In this document: in pieces, positions 26,371-36,994 of the stretch
Numbering within the stretch: the stretch's first letter is position 1
Layout: every line of letters begins with the position of its first letter
Assembly: GCF_034932065.1 (NCBI RefSeq)
Contig: NZ_JAYGHP010000008.1
Span: 62,001-126,000 of the forward strand
Direction of reading: 5' to 3'
Source: Crocosphaera sp. UHCC 0190
GTDB lineage: Bacteria; Cyanobacteriota; Cyanobacteriia; Cyanobacteriales; Microcystaceae
DNA: 64,000 nucleotides
Program-made: the position numbers and the translations under genes
Notes under the pieces: model-generated
The model's database searches: none
What the model was told of the DNA's origin: nothing
What the model saw: only the letters and a program-made list of their open reading frames with translations

Positions 26371-27573
26371 TTAACCTCTGGTTTTTTCTGCCCAAACTCT
26401 GGTAGGCAGTCCCCAAATATAAATGAACCCTTCTGCTGCTTTATGATCAAAGCGATCATCTTCCCCATAGGTAGATAAATGGGGACTATAAATAGAGTAG
26501 TCAGACTGACGGCCCACAATGGTTGCATTGCCCTTAAATAGCTTAATGCGTACCATCCCCGTGACCCGTTCCTGAGTTTGGTCAATTAAGGCATCGAGGG
26601 CTTCTTTTAGGGGAGAATACCATAAACCCCGATAGATCAAATGACTGTAGGTTTCCTCAACCCCTTTCTTATAATGAGTGACATCAGCAGTCAAGGTCAG
26701 ACTTTCTAAGTCGCGGTGGGCATCAATTAACACCAATAAAGCAGGGGCCTCATAAATTTCCCGTGATTTAATACCAACCACACGGTTCTCAATCATATCA
26801 AGACGGCCGACCCCATGTTTACCCACGACCTCATTTAGTTGAGTAATGAGGGCAACAGGATCAAGGGTTTGACCATTGAGACTAACGGGAATACCCTTTT
26901 CAAAGCCAATTTCAACATATTCGGGACTATCAGGGGTATCAGCGATCGCCTTAGTCATCAGATAAATTTCTTCGGGGGGTTCCGTCATCGGATCTTCGAG
27001 GGGCCCCGCTTCAATACTGCGTCCCAATAAATTGCGATCAATACTAAAAGGTGAAGACTTCTTAACCGGAAATTCCATGCCACAGCGTTCCCCGTACGCA
27101 ATGGTTTGTTCCCGACTCATATTCCATTCCCGGGCCGGGGCCAACACCTTTAAGGTAGGGTTCAGGGCTAAAATTCCCAGATCAAAGCGTACCTGATCGT
27201 TACCCTTAGCGGTACAACCGTGGGCCACTGCATCTGCCCCATATTTTTCAGCCGCTTCTACTAATAATTTAGCAATGAGGGGGCGGGCCAAAGCGGTAGA
27301 GAGGGGATAACGACTCTCATAGAGGGCATTGGCTTTAATAGATTTAAAGGCATAATCTGTGACAAATTCGGCGGTAGCATCGCTTACTAAGGACTCAGAA
27401 GCCCCAAATTTTAAGGCTTTGGCTTGAATGGGGCCCAGTTCATCTCCTTGGCCCAAGTCAGCAGCGAGGGTAATGACTTCATCTACTCCCCATTCATTTT
27501 TAAGATAGGGGATACAAACAGAGGTATCAACCCCACCAGAATACGCAAGAACGACTTTATTAGCACGACCCAT
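26371..27573 (-). CDS. argG: Argininosuccinate synthase
   Basis: Joins citrulline and aspartate using ATP in arginine synthesis. 400 residues, normal length. The N-terminal ATP pyrophosphatase loop is [13 protein letters not shown]. Further family signatures include [16 protein letters not shown] and [19 protein letters not shown]. It is cytosolic and stands alone on the minus strand. The 98 bp downstream before the DUF262 start hold nothing recognisable. Confidence 0.97.
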   Translation of the reverse strand: MGRANKVVLAYSGGVDTSVCIPYLKNEWGVDEVITLAADLGQGDELGPIQAKALKFGASESLVSDATAEFVTDYAFKSIKANALYESRYPLSTALARPLIAKLLVEAAEKYGADAVAHGCTAKGNDQVRFDLGILALNPTLKVLAPAREWNMSREQTIAYGERCGMEFPVKKSSPFSIDRNLLGRSIEAGPLEDPMTEPPEEIYLMTKAIADTPDSPEYVEIGFEKGIPVSLNGQTLDPVALITQLNEVVGKHGVGRLDMIENRVVGIKSREIYEAPALLVLIDAHRDLESLTLTADVTHYKKGVEETYSHLIYRGLWYSPLKEALDALIDQTQERVTGMVRIKLFKGNATIVGRQSDYSIYSPHLSTYGEDDRFDHKAAEGFIYIWGLPTRVWAEKTRG

Positions 27574-27751
27574 AAAACTTTATCTCTGGCATACAACTAA
27601 AGGGTTATTGTACTTTAGACAACCGTGTTAAGTCATTAGCATGGGTCAAGAATACAGAACAATTTTCTGATCATAAATACTTCCTAAAAATTGGCAGGGT
27701 TTTGGAAAGCCATCGAGATAATGAGACTGGGATTAAGCACAGATGAAGCTT

Positions 27752-27946
27752 TTATAAAAGATGATCGTCTAACCAGTCAAAAACAGATTCTAATTGTTCT
27801 TTATTGACTAAGCCATATTGCCAGAGAATCATGGGAAAATGATGGGGCATGGCTTGTTCATCCCGCAAGGCTAAGTCAATTGATTCGGCAGGAATCGCCA
27901 AATCTTGTTGTAAAAAATCAATGAATTGGGTTGCAGTAGGATTCAT
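27752..27946 (-). CDS. DUF2949 small protein
   Basis: 64 residues, matching the cyanobacterial DUF2949 family (TQFIDFLQQDLAIPAESI, LWQYGLVNKEQLESVFDWLD). It is acidic, helical and probably cytosolic. The function is unknown. It is divergent from the TRAP binding protein gene at 28225 across a 278-bp intergenic region where I see no further gene. Confidence 0.8.
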   Translation of the reverse strand: MNPTATQFIDFLQQDLAIPAESIDLALRDEQAMPHHFPMILWQYGLVNKEQLESVFDWLDDHLL

Positions 27947-28224
27947 ACTTAAAAGGTGTTCAGAGCGTTTTAAAAAGTTTATTAGAGGGATTTTGTGAGA
28001 AAAACTCCATTACATTAAACAATCTCATTGTGTCAATGGTGTGTCAAAAATGCGTAAAGAGAGTGACAATTTTATTTCTGACCCTTTTTTGATGAGATAG
28101 CTTGCTTTAAGACAGGAAAACGAGAACAGGGTTAAGTTTTCCCTTTGGGCTAACCTGTGTCATCATGGGAACTTGAAACTTTAAGAAACCATCCTTAACC
28201 CAGTAACGTCTCAAAAAGTCACGA

Positions 28225-29328
28225 ATGAAACGAAGATATTTTATTAGCAATGGGACATTAGGAGTGACTGCGGCCGCTGTCCTCAGTTCTTGTCAGTCTC
28301 AAACTCAACCCATAGATACGGGTTCCTTGCCTTCTCTGCGCTGGAAAATGCAGACCAGTTGGCCCAAATCATTAGATACTATTTTTGGTGGGGCCCAAAC
28401 TATTTGCGATCGCGTAGAAGCCATGACTGGGGGAAAATTTACCATTACTCCCTATGCGGCCGGAGAAATTGTACCAGGGTTAGAAGTCTTAGATGCCGTA
28501 CAACAAGGTACAGTCGAATGTGGCCACTCTCCCAGTTATTATTATGTGGGCAAAAATCCGGCCTTAGGCTTTGGAACAGCTATGCCTTTTGGGTTGAATG
28601 CCCAACAACAAAATGCTTGGCTTTATCATGGCGGTGGTTTAGAAGCCATGCACAAAGTCTATAGTGATTTTAATATAATTAGTTTCCCGGCGGGCAATAC
28701 AGGCACTCAGATGGGAGGATGGTTTAAACGAGAAGTTAAGTCTGTTAATGACCTTAAGGGCTTAAAAATGCGAATTCCTGGGTTGGGTGGCGAGGTAATG
28801 TCCCGTTTGGGAGTTAATGTGCAAGTATTACCAGGGGGAGAAATTTTTCTGGCCCTGGATACGGGGGCCATTGATGCTGCTGAATGGGTGGGGCCCTATG
28901 ACGATGAAAAATTAGGCTTAAATAAAGCTGCATCCTATTATTATTATCCTGGTTGGTGGGAGCCAGGAGCAACTTTAGACTTACAAATTAATAAAACAGC
29001 TTGGGAAAAATTACCCAAAGAATATCAGGCTATTTTACAAGCGGCAGCGATGGAGGCTAATTTGAATATGTTAAGTCAATATGATGCTCAAAATCGTATC
29101 GCTTTACAATCTTTGTTGAAAGGGGGAACAAAATTGATTCCCTATTCTGAGGAAATTTTAAAGGCTGCACAAAAAGTATCCTTTGATTTATATGCAGAAA
29201 ATGCCAGTAAAAATCCTTCTTTTAAAGAGGTTTATGACTCTTGGAATAAATTTAGACAAGAAATTTTACAGTGGAATTCTATCAATGAATTAAGTTATGC
29301 TAATTTTGTGGCAAAATCTCCTAATTGA
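28225..29328 (+). CDS. TRAP transporter substrate-binding protein (DctP family), orphan
   Basis: 367 residues. The N terminus [23 protein letters not shown] has a twin-arginine-like RR and a lipobox-like LSSC, so the mature protein is probably a membrane-anchored periplasmic lipoprotein. The binding-protein fold is seen in [55 protein letters not shown] and [14 protein letters not shown]. The conserved Arg of MRIPG normally holds a substrate carboxylate. Mannitol-, pyruvate- or keto-acid-type ligands are common in this subfamily. No DctQ/DctM membrane genes are in the window. Confidence 0.85.
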   Translation: MKRRYFISNGTLGVTAAAVLSSCQSQTQPIDTGSLPSLRWKMQTSWPKSLDTIFGGAQTICDRVEAMTGGKFTITPYAAGEIVPGLEVLDAVQQGTVECGHSPSYYYVGKNPALGFGTAMPFGLNAQQQNAWLYHGGGLEAMHKVYSDFNIISFPAGNTGTQMGGWFKREVKSVNDLKGLKMRIPGLGGEVMSRLGVNVQVLPGGEIFLALDTGAIDAAEWVGPYDDEKLGLNKAASYYYYPGWWEPGATLDLQINKTAWEKLPKEYQAILQAAAMEANLNMLSQYDAQNRIALQSLLKGGTKLIPYSEEILKAAQKVSFDLYAENASKNPSFKEVYDSWNKFRQEILQWNSINELSYANFVAKSPN

Positions 29329-29338
29329 ATTTTGAGTT

Positions 29339-30124
29339 ATGCGTATTTTAATTGTATTTTTGGCATTTATTATTATATTGTTGGCAAATGTTTCACCAAG
29401 TCAAGCGGGGGAATTACTTGAGCATATTCAGACTTATCCTGACTGGAATAAACCTTTAAATTTAAGTCAAGCTCAAGGAGATTTAGTCTATCCTGATTGG
29501 ATGGAGGGAACCTGGAATGTTACCAGTATTTTGTTAGATCAAGTGGCTCCTTTAGCCCCAGAAATTGTTACTCCTGGCTTTAAAAATAATCAACGTTATC
29601 TTAATCAACCCTTGCATTTTCAAGTTCGTTTTCAAAAGCAATCTTCCCCTATTCCTAATATTTTTGCTTTAGCTTCTTTTATCTCTTCTCAATTACCTAT
29701 TGTGGCAAATCGAGAATTTAATGGTTATCAAATTGCTAAAGCTTATCTGGGAAAAGATGCAACCATATCTGTCAAAAACGATCCGAATAATCCTAATCGT
29801 CAAATTACGTTTTTATCCCAAAATAATCAACTAATTTCTACAGTAACCGAACGGCAACAAGAACGGCCCAAGGTTCAAACATTTGTCGCTACAGAAATTA
29901 CACAGCAAATTTTTCAAAGACCTTCCAGTATTTATATTAATGAAGTAGAAACCACAACTAATTATCATTTAATTGCTGATAATAAAATAGAAGCCGAACA
30001 AATTACAGCCATTTATTTATCCCCTAAAGATCCTGATTATTTCAAAGCTATTAATCGCCCCATTGCTCTATATAAATATCAGTTAAACTTGTCTCGAAAC
30101 CTTAATATAACTAATATTAAATGA
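29339..30124 (+). CDS. Conserved cyanobacterial/plastid-type secreted protein (DUF6816-like)
   Basis: 261 residues. A signal peptide of about 23 residues ends SPSQA|GE. The mature protein has YPDWNKPLNLSQAQGDLVYP and DWMEGTWNVTSILLDQVAPL, typical of a lipocalin-like thylakoid-lumen or periplasmic family found in cyanobacteria and plants, which I remember as DUF6816. The number is recalled, not checked. The function is unknown. It starts 10 nt after the TRAP binding protein stop, so the two are co-transcribed and may share a ligand. Confidence 0.65.
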   Translation: MRILIVFLAFIIILLANVSPSQAGELLEHIQTYPDWNKPLNLSQAQGDLVYPDWMEGTWNVTSILLDQVAPLAPEIVTPGFKNNQRYLNQPLHFQVRFQKQSSPIPNIFALASFISSQLPIVANREFNGYQIAKAYLGKDATISVKNDPNNPNRQITFLSQNNQLISTVTERQQERPKVQTFVATEITQQIFQRPSSIYINEVETTTNYHLIADNKIEAEQITAIYLSPKDPDYFKAINRPIALYKYQLNLSRNLNITNIK

Positions 30125-30188
30125 ATTTAGATAAAACCCCTTACCATAAGTTAAAATAGTTAAGTTATTATTATAAAAATATTTCCCT

Positions 30189-31583
30189 ATGTTTAATTGG
30201 TTCCGTCGTAAAATAAGCCAACCAGAGCAAGAACAACCAGCAACCCCGGCCCCAGAAACCACTTCACCCCCAACCTCTGAACCCGAAACTGTAACCGAGG
30301 AGAAGACACAAGAAGACTATCTAACTTGGGCCAAAACCGCTTATAAAAATATTCAACAACGGAAAGATGAATCTCAAACTACCGAGGCAGTAGAGACATC
30401 AGAAGTCCCCTCAGAAACTGTTACCGAATCCCAACCCGTTACGGAAGAAGAACCTGTTACCCCAACAGAAACCTCCTCAGAAGATGTTCCCGTTTGGATG
30501 CAAAAATCTGATCGTCTAGAAGTTCTTAAAGAAACAGCGATCGAAACTGCACCTCCCCCAGAAGAAACGCCCTTAACGTTTGATGAAGAATTTGTTTGGT
30601 CAGCGAAAGTTTTAGCGGCCCAAGGCCGGGCCCCTGAAGATATATCTGAAGACGAAATTAACTGGTTAAAACGTCTCCGTCAAGGGTTAGGAAAAACCCG
30701 TCGCGGTTTAGTTAACCAACTAAAATCAATTGTTGGTCAAGGGCCTCTAAACCAAGATGCAGTAATGTCAATTGAAGCCCTATTATTGCAAGCAGATGTC
30801 GGAGTTGAAGCTACGGATCATATAATTAGTACCTTACAAAAGAAACTATTAGAAGAATCTTTGCCTTCAGAACAAGCGATTGAATATCTCAAAGGTATTT
30901 TAAGGGATATTTTAGATCGTCCGTTACAACAGGTAAAAAATCCAGGATTTGCCCCCGAAAAAGACACCTTAAATATTTGGTTATTAACCGGAGTAAATGG
31001 GGCGGGAAAAACCACCACCATTGGCAAACTAGCTCATTTATCTCAACAGTCTGGTTATAGTTGTATTATTGCTGCGGCTGATACTTTCCGGGCTGCTGCG
31101 GTGGAACAGGTGAAAGTTTGGGGTGCAAGAAGTAATACTCCTGTTATTGCCAACCCAGGAAAAAATACTGACCCTGCTGCTGTGGTTTTTGATGGGATTG
31201 CTGCGGCCCAAGCTCGTCAAGTTGATCTATTATTAGTGGATACGGCAGGACGCTTACAAAACAAAAAGAATTTGATGGAAGAACTCGCAAAAATTCGCCG
31301 TATTATTGATAAAAAAGCCCCCGATGCTCAAGTAGAATCTTTATTAGTTTTAGATGCGACTTTAGGGCAGAATGGACTACGACAGGCGGAAGTTTTTTCT
31401 CAATCAGCTAATTTAAGCGGAGTAGTTTTAACTAAGTTAGATGGAACAGCAAAAGGCGGAGTTGCTTTAGCAGTGGCCCAACAATTAAATTTACCCATTC
31501 GTTTTATTGGTGCAGGAGAGGGAATTGAAGATTTACGGCCTTTTTCTAGTTATGAATTTGTCGAAGCTCTATTAAATGGTTAA
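30189..31583 (+). CDS. ftsY: Signal recognition particle receptor FtsY
   Basis: SRP receptor GTPase that delivers ribosome-nascent chains to the membrane. 464 residues. An acidic, Pro/Thr/Glu-rich A domain covers residues 1-150. The N domain follows (about 165-255), then the G domain with G1 GVNGAGKTTTIGKLA, the AADTFRAAAVEQ segment, G3 VDTAGRLQNK, G4 TKLDGTAKGG and the C-terminal GAGEGIEDLRPF. It ends in the family-typical LNG. It is a single-gene unit, followed 40-110 nt later by a MITE-like palindrome. Confidence 0.96.
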   Translation: MFNWFRRKISQPEQEQPATPAPETTSPPTSEPETVTEEKTQEDYLTWAKTAYKNIQQRKDESQTTEAVETSEVPSETVTESQPVTEEEPVTPTETSSEDVPVWMQKSDRLEVLKETAIETAPPPEETPLTFDEEFVWSAKVLAAQGRAPEDISEDEINWLKRLRQGLGKTRRGLVNQLKSIVGQGPLNQDAVMSIEALLLQADVGVEATDHIISTLQKKLLEESLPSEQAIEYLKGILRDILDRPLQQVKNPGFAPEKDTLNIWLLTGVNGAGKTTTIGKLAHLSQQSGYSCIIAAADTFRAAAVEQVKVWGARSNTPVIANPGKNTDPAAVVFDGIAAAQARQVDLLLVDTAGRLQNKKNLMEELAKIRRIIDKKAPDAQVESLLVLDATLGQNGLRQAEVFSQSANLSGVVLTKLDGTAKGGVALAVAQQLNLPIRFIGAGEGIEDLRPFSSYEFVEALLNG

Positions 31584-31628
31584 GAAGCATATAAACTAAA
31601 TTTTAAGGTAGGTAAAAGTCTTCTTAAT

Positions 31629-31695
31629 GGTGGGTTGAGGTGGATAATCAATTAATAGATTAGCTGCATAGCAAATCGCCACCTAACCCACCCTA
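31629..31695. mobile_element. MITE-like long inverted repeat (GGTGGGTT/AACCCACC)
   Basis: GGTGGGTTGAGGTGG on the left pairs with CCACCTAACCCACC on the right with one mismatch or bulge, separated by about 35 AT-rich bases. It lies between ftsY and the DUF29 gene. No coding capacity. Such TAGGGTGGGTTAGG-type elements are common non-autonomous repeats in cyanobacteria. Confidence 0.55.
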
Positions 31696-31736
31696 CGCAA
31701 TCATTGAATTTTTGTTTATAAATAGGCTCTAAGGGT

Positions 31737-32228
31737 ATGACAATACAGACTCATTTATCAACTCAAACCTTATATAACCAAGATTATTATCTTTGGTTAC
31801 AAACCACCATCAAACAGTTAAAATCTGGTCAGTTTTCTACCTTAGATGTAGAAAACTTAATTGAGGAGTTGGAGAGTATGGGAAAAAATGATCGTCGTGC
31901 CTTAGAAAGTCTCCTAACCCGACTCTTAGAACACTTACTTAAGTTAACTTATTGGCAAACAGAACGGGAATACAATCAAAGGGGATGGAAAAATGAAATT
32001 CGGAATTTTCGCTTACAAATTAAGAAAATTTTGAAAGATAGTCCCAGTCTCAAGCCTTATCTCACTGAGATTTTAGGTGAGTGCTATGATGATGCGAAAA
32101 ACCTATTTATGGACTCCTCTGGCATAACTGCTTCTATACTACCCCAAACCCAGATAGGAACTGTTGAACAAATTTTAGATGAAAATTGGTTTCCTGATTG
32201 TTTAGAGAATAAAAAAGCGTCTAGATAA
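31737..32228 (+). CDS. DUF29 domain protein
   Basis: 163 residues, helical, matching DUF29: LYNQDYYLWLQTTIKQLKSG, LIEELESMGKNDRRALES, LLEHLLKLTYWQTEREYN. DUF29 genes are very numerous in cyanobacteria, often as multi-copy families. The function is unknown. There is no signal peptide. It is convergent with the atp operon, with 43 bp between the stops. Confidence 0.9.
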   Translation: MTIQTHLSTQTLYNQDYYLWLQTTIKQLKSGQFSTLDVENLIEELESMGKNDRRALESLLTRLLEHLLKLTYWQTEREYNQRGWKNEIRNFRLQIKKILKDSPSLKPYLTEILGECYDDAKNLFMDSSGITASILPQTQIGTVEQILDENWFPDCLENKKASR

Positions 32229-32271
32229 ATTCTAAACGCTGATAATTCTTGACAAAAATTACCTCGAAATC

Positions 32272-33216
32272 TTACAAAGCATTCGCACCAGCAACTACTT
32301 CCATCAACTGTTGGGTAATGGCAGCCTGACGCGCTTTGTTATAAGATAAGGTCAACGTCCCAATGAGTTGACCTGCATTCTCACTGGCATTACTCATGGC
32401 AGTCATCCGCGCAGCTAATTCACTAGCGGCTGATTCTTGTAAAGCTCTGAGTAACTGGTTATTGATATATAAAGGTAACAAAGAATCCAGAATTTGCACC
32501 GGATCTTGTTCAAAAATCATGTCTTGGGGAAATGTACTCATCGTCTGAGTTACGGTTTGCCTTTCTACCTGTAATTTACCTTCACGGGTAATCAAGCGGA
32601 ACATTTCATCATCTTCCACTTCTAACCCTTGCATAGTCAAAGGTAACAAAGTTTGTATCACAGGACGAGAACTAATTAGGGAGACAAAACGAGTATAAAT
32701 TAACTCTACCCGATCTACCGTTTCTGATAAAAACAAAGATAGTAATTCATCCGCAATGCTTCCTGCCTCATCAGCAGTGGGAATTTGGTTCAACCCAGTA
32801 TATTTTTTCTCAATGGGGGCTTCCCGACGAGAAAAATATTGAGTTGCTTTCCGTCCTACCGTTACTAAACGGTAACTAATTCCTTGGCTCTCTAATTCCT
32901 TGATCCGCTGTTCAGCACGACGGATGATGTAATTGTTGTAGCCTCCACATAAACCGCGATCGCCAGAAACCACCACAAGGGCCACTGTTTTCACGGTTCG
33001 TTGTTGCAGTAGGGCGAGGCTAACATCCCCGAATTGTAAACGGGTCAGCAAATTATAGAGAACGTTGGCCAAGGCATCAGCAAAAGGCCGAGTAGAGATA
33101 ACTTGTTCTTGGGCGCGACGCACCTTCGCGGCAGCCACAAGACGCATAGCTTCAGTAATTTTCTTGGTATTTTTGACCGACTGAATGCGATCGCGGATAG
33201 CTTTAAGATTGGCCAT
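32272..33216 (-). CDS. atpG: F0F1 ATP synthase gamma subunit
   Basis: Central rotor shaft of F1 (called atpC in cyanobacterial and plastid usage). 314 residues, longer than the ~287 of E. coli because of the cyanobacterial insert around residues 195-235 ([20 protein letters not shown]). This lacks the Cys pair used for thiol regulation in chloroplasts. The termini that enter the alpha3beta3 cavity are conserved: [20 protein letters not shown] and [18 protein letters not shown]. It is the last gene of the operon. AtpD and atpC (beta, epsilon) are elsewhere, as usual in cyanobacteria. Confidence 0.97.
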   Translation of the reverse strand: MANLKAIRDRIQSVKNTKKITEAMRLVAAAKVRRAQEQVISTRPFADALANVLYNLLTRLQFGDVSLALLQQRTVKTVALVVVSGDRGLCGGYNNYIIRRAEQRIKELESQGISYRLVTVGRKATQYFSRREAPIEKKYTGLNQIPTADEAGSIADELLSLFLSETVDRVELIYTRFVSLISSRPVIQTLLPLTMQGLEVEDDEMFRLITREGKLQVERQTVTQTMSTFPQDMIFEQDPVQILDSLLPLYINNQLLRALQESAASELAARMTAMSNASENAGQLIGTLTLSYNKARQAAITQQLMEVVAGANAL

Positions 33217-33258
33217 AATGTTCCAGTGATCGATTATCCGTTATTCTTTTATGCTGTA

Positions 33259-33280
33259 GGGGCGAAAGGTTATTCGCCCC
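33259..33280. repeat. GGGGCGAA/TTCGCCCC hairpin between atpA and atpG
   Basis: GGGGCGAA-AGGTTA-TTCGCCCC, an 8-bp stem in the 71-nt gap within the ATP synthase operon. There is no T-run, so it may influence mRNA processing or gamma-subunit expression rather than terminate. Confidence 0.5.
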
Positions 33281-33287
33281 CAGTTAA

Positions 33288-34799
33288 TTAAGCAGCAAAA
33301 GCCTGTTTGTACTCCTTAATGGCTTCTTTGAGCAAGGTTTCTGCTTCATCGGTGAGTTTCTTCTCACTGTTGACGATTTCAGCATATTTGGGCTTGCTGG
33401 TTTTGATATATTCCCGAAGTCCAGAGGCAAAGTCAGTGGCTTTATTAACAGGAATCTCATCAATATAGCCATTGAGTCCCGCATAAGTAATTGCCACCTG
33501 TTCCCACACCGCTAGGGGTGAGTTTTCAGGCTGTTTGAGAATTTGACGTAACCGCTGACCCCGTGCTAACTGCGCTTGGGTAGCAGCATCTAAGTCAGAA
33601 GCAAATTGAGAGAAAGCTTCTAATTCAGCAAACTGAGCTAGTTCTAGCTTTAACTTACCAGCCACCTGTTTCATGGCTTTAGTTTGGGCCGCTGAACCCA
33701 CCCGACTCACGGAGATACCTGCGTTGATGGCAGGACGGAAACCAGAGTTAAACAAGTCACTGGACAAGAAAATTTGTCCGTCTGTGATGGAAATAACGTT
33801 AGTGGGAATGTAGGCTGATACGTCACCCGCTTGGGTTTCAATCACAGGTAACGCCGTCATACTACCACCACCAAGCTTATCACTCAGTTTAGCCGCCCGT
33901 TCCAATAAACGAGAGTGGATGTAGAATACATCTCCAGGATAAGCTTCCCGACCTGGGGGACGTTTCAGCAACAAAGACAATTGACGGTAGGCTTGAGCTT
34001 GCTTAGATAGGTCATCATAGATAACCAGAGTAGCCTTACCTTTATACATGAAATATTCCGCTAAGCTGGCTCCGGTATAGGGGGCCAAATATTGAAGGGT
34101 TGCGGGGTCATTGGCGTTAGCAGCAACCACAATGGTATAGGCCATGGCTCCTTTTTCTTCCAGGACACCAATCACCTGAGCGACGGTAGAAGCCTTTTGA
34201 CCAATCGCCACATAAACACAGATTACGTCTTCTGACTTCTGGTTAATGATGGTATCAATGGCGATCGCAGTTTTACCCGTTTTCCGGTCACCAATGATTA
34301 ATTCCCGTTGTCCTCTGCCAATGGGAATCATCGCATCGATAGCCGTAATCCCTGTTTGCATCGGTTCACACACAGATTTACGAGCAATAATACCAGGAGC
34401 AGGAGATTCAATTAAGCGAGTTTCGGTGGTATTGATATCGCCTTTGCCATCTAAGGGACGACCCAAAGAGTCAACCACCCGACCAATCATTGCGTCCCCT
34501 ACGGGAACCTGAGCAATTTTTCCGGTAGCTTTAACGGTACTGCCTTCTTGAATATCTAAGCCTGTCCCCATTAACACGGCCCCTACATTGTCCTCTTCTA
34601 AGTTAAGAGCAATGCCGATGGTTCCGTCTTCAAATTCTAGGAGTTCACCAGCCATAGCCTGTTCTAAGCCATAAATGCGGGCGGTTCCGTCTCCAACTTG
34701 CAGAACAGTTCCCACGCTGGAAACTTGAACGCTTTGGTCATAGGACTCAATTTGCTGGCGAATAATGCTGCTGATTTCGTCGGGTCTGATACTAACCAT
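33288..34799 (-). CDS. atpA: F0F1 ATP synthase alpha subunit
   Basis: Non-catalytic nucleotide-binding subunit of F1. 503 residues, standard length. P-loop [14 protein letters not shown] at about residue 170, [20 protein letters not shown], and the conserved [21 protein letters not shown]. Cytoplasmic face of the thylakoid and plasma membrane. 45 nt after the delta subunit gene. Confidence 0.98.
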   Translation of the reverse strand: MVSIRPDEISSIIRQQIESYDQSVQVSSVGTVLQVGDGTARIYGLEQAMAGELLEFEDGTIGIALNLEEDNVGAVLMGTGLDIQEGSTVKATGKIAQVPVGDAMIGRVVDSLGRPLDGKGDINTTETRLIESPAPGIIARKSVCEPMQTGITAIDAMIPIGRGQRELIIGDRKTGKTAIAIDTIINQKSEDVICVYVAIGQKASTVAQVIGVLEEKGAMAYTIVVAANANDPATLQYLAPYTGASLAEYFMYKGKATLVIYDDLSKQAQAYRQLSLLLKRPPGREAYPGDVFYIHSRLLERAAKLSDKLGGGSMTALPVIETQAGDVSAYIPTNVISITDGQIFLSSDLFNSGFRPAINAGISVSRVGSAAQTKAMKQVAGKLKLELAQFAELEAFSQFASDLDAATQAQLARGQRLRQILKQPENSPLAVWEQVAITYAGLNGYIDEIPVNKATDFASGLREYIKTSKPKYAEIVNSEKKLTDEAETLLKEAIKEYKQAFAA

Positions 34800-34844
34800 A
34801 GTGAGATCTTTTCAGAAATTAAATGGATTACAATGAGAAACAGT

Positions 34845-35402
34845 TTAAGAAGCACCGCCAAGAGTGAGGCCGATGCGGCGTAGTTGTCCACGAAGGCTGG
34901 CATCAAAGACTTGGGAGCCTACCTTGATGATGACACCCCCAATTAAATCAGGGTCAGCATAGGTCTTCATTTCAACGGAACGGGCCCCCGTTAAGACTTT
35001 AATTTTATCGCTGACAGCCCGACGTTGCTCGTCGTTTAATTCTGTTGATGCTGTCACCTCAGCTAAGACAGTATTGGTCAATTTTCTGAGTAGGGCTAGA
35101 TATTGCTGACAAATATCTTCTAGGAAGGTAATTCGTCGCTTATCAACCAAAAGCATGACAAAGTTCCGCAAATAATGATGGATATCCCGTCCGAGTATCC
35201 GAGTTAATACGGCTCTTTTATCCTCTTCTTTAATGATGGGAGAGCTAACAAATGCCCGTAAATCTGAGCAATCTTCCAACATTTCCAGAATCGCGCGACA
35301 GTCTTCGCCGATAGACTCTGTAATGTGGTGAGACTCAGCAAGAGACATGAGGGCTTGAGCATAAGGCTCAGCAATTTCTTTACTTAACAGTGATCCTTTC
35401 AC
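34845..35402 (-). CDS. atpH: F0F1 ATP synthase delta subunit
   Basis: Peripheral-stalk OSCP-type subunit. 185 residues. [15 protein letters not shown] at the N terminus and [20 protein letters not shown] at the C terminus are family signatures. The start is a GTG at 35402 with AGGAGG about 6 nt upstream. The gene begins only 2 nt after the b-subunit stop, so translation is probably coupled. Confidence 0.95.
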   Translation of the reverse strand: MKGSLLSKEIAEPYAQALMSLAESHHITESIGEDCRAILEMLEDCSDLRAFVSSPIIKEEDKRAVLTRILGRDIHHYLRNFVMLLVDKRRITFLEDICQQYLALLRKLTNTVLAEVTASTELNDEQRRAVSDKIKVLTGARSVEMKTYADPDLIGGVIIKVGSQVFDASLRGQLRRIGLTLGGAS

Positions 35403-35404
35403 AA

Positions 35405-35941
35405 TTAACCTCCTAACTGAGCGATACTGCGATCAATAAGGCGTTGTTGTGCGTCATAATTAACCCGTTCTTTGAGTAGACTTTCCGCTTTCACCACTGC
35501 CTCTTCCGCAATTTGCTTTTTCAACTGAGCGATCACTCGTTCTTGCTCAGAGGAGAGATCGGCTGCAGCCGTTTCTTGGAGACGAGCAATATCTTGTTCA
35601 CTTTGGGCGGCAATTTCTGCCGCAATGACTTTGGCTCTTTCTTGGGCAGCTTGGCGAATCCGTTCCCCTTCTGCTTGTGCTTGGGTTAATTTTTTCTGTT
35701 CTGAGGCTAAAGCGGCAACAGCTTTGCGTTGTCTTTCTTCAACCTCTTGAATGGCCTGGGCAATTTGGTTACGGCGATCGCTGAGAATTTTTCCTACAGC
35801 TTTGCGGCCATAAAAAAACAAAACGCCCACCAGAATGGCCAGGTTAAAGATGTTGCTTTCTAAGAAGTCGAAGTGAAACCCGATCAGGGCTTCCCCTTCT
35901 GCGTGACTTTCTGTAGCTAATAATAAAAAAGAATCGATCAT
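35405..35941 (-). CDS. atpF: F0F1 ATP synthase b subunit
   Basis: Peripheral stalk. 178 residues. One membrane helix near residues 28-46 ([17 protein letters not shown]) is followed by a long charged coiled coil ([35 protein letters not shown]) to the C terminus. It forms a heterodimer with b'. The short N-terminal segment before the helix is typical of cyanobacterial b subunits. Confidence 0.95.
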   Translation of the reverse strand: MIDSFLLLATESHAEGEALIGFHFDFLESNIFNLAILVGVLFFYGRKAVGKILSDRRNQIAQAIQEVEERQRKAVAALASEQKKLTQAQAEGERIRQAAQERAKVIAAEIAAQSEQDIARLQETAAADLSSEQERVIAQLKKQIAEEAVVKAESLLKERVNYDAQQRLIDRSIAQLGG

Positions 35942-35970
35942 ACCGGTTTATCACTCAACAGACGGCATCG

Positions 35971-36402
35971 TTAATTTACAAATTCAGACCCTAGGAGTTT
36001 TTCTAGAATTTGACGGCTTAAGGCATCAACTTGTTGTTCTAGATTCCTTAGAGCATCTTGGCGTTGCTGCTCAATTTCTTGGGCAACAGCTTCTTTCTTG
36101 GCCTGGGCTTGTTTTTGGGCAGCGGCCATGGCATCAGTCGCAATTTTTTTGGCATCGGCTTGAGCCGTCCCAATAATCTCTTGAGACTGCTTACGAGCGT
36201 CTGCCAATTGTTGCTCGTATTCTTGGGCAAGCTTTTTAGCTTTGGTCAGCTTTTCTAGCTCATCTGTCTCTTGTTTACGGATGTAGTCAGCCCGTTCATC
36301 TAACACCTTATTTAAAGGCTTGTAAAAAATTGCGTTGAGGATAATCGCCAACACAACAAACTGCAATGCCATCATCGGCAAGGTTGCATCAAAATCAAAC
36401 AT
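35971..36402 (-). CDS. F0F1 ATP synthase b' subunit
   Basis: The second peripheral-stalk subunit found in photosynthetic bacteria and plastids (called atpG in cyanobacteria, atpF2 elsewhere). 143 residues: a single N-terminal helix ([20 protein letters not shown]), the conserved [17 protein letters not shown], then an uninterrupted Ala/Gln/Glu/Lys-rich coiled coil. It lies between the c and b genes, the usual position. Confidence 0.95.
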   Translation of the reverse strand: MFDFDATLPMMALQFVVLAIILNAIFYKPLNKVLDERADYIRKQETDELEKLTKAKKLAQEYEQQLADARKQSQEIIGTAQADAKKIATDAMAAAQKQAQAKKEAVAQEIEQQRQDALRNLEQQVDALSRQILEKLLGSEFVN

Positions 36403-36444
36403 TGTTCACCCATCCACGTCCAATCTAGTTCTAGCTTTGTTTTC

Positions 36445-36477
36445 GGTGGAGACAGCCTCAAAGCTGTCTCTACCACC
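36445..36477 (-). promoter_or_regulatory. Intra-operon hairpin just after the c-subunit gene
   Basis: GGTGGAGACAGC pairs with GCTGTCTCTACCACC (12 bp with a 3-nt bulge), about 11 nt beyond the c-subunit stop and 43 nt before the b' start. There is no T-run. A stable hairpin here would protect the upstream c-subunit message or reduce read-through, fitting the need for many more c than b' subunits. That role is inference. Confidence 0.5.
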
Positions 36478-36487
36478 CGATTAATTC

Positions 36488-36751
<264 letters not shown>

Positions 36752-36994
36752 TTATTGATAGAACAAATTGCAAGCTAGTTGTCAGCTTAAGAATTTAGGA
36801 GCGCGAAGTTTCCAAGCAAGACTGCGGATTTTGACTTCTGTATTTAGAACTCCCACCAGGTAAGTACCTGAGTTGTCCAGAAGAGTTTCAGGTTTTATTG
36901 CCTCTCGGACTTCTCTGTTATTGTCTTACGTTTTGGGCATTTTTGTTCAACAGATCTTTATTCCTTTTATTGTCTGCTTTTGATGATTTTTTCC

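Noticed and set aside
28290-28664. Plus-strand 124-residue ORF within the TRAP binding protein gene
   Set aside because: Overlaps the recognised TRAP binding protein in another frame and has no matching family.
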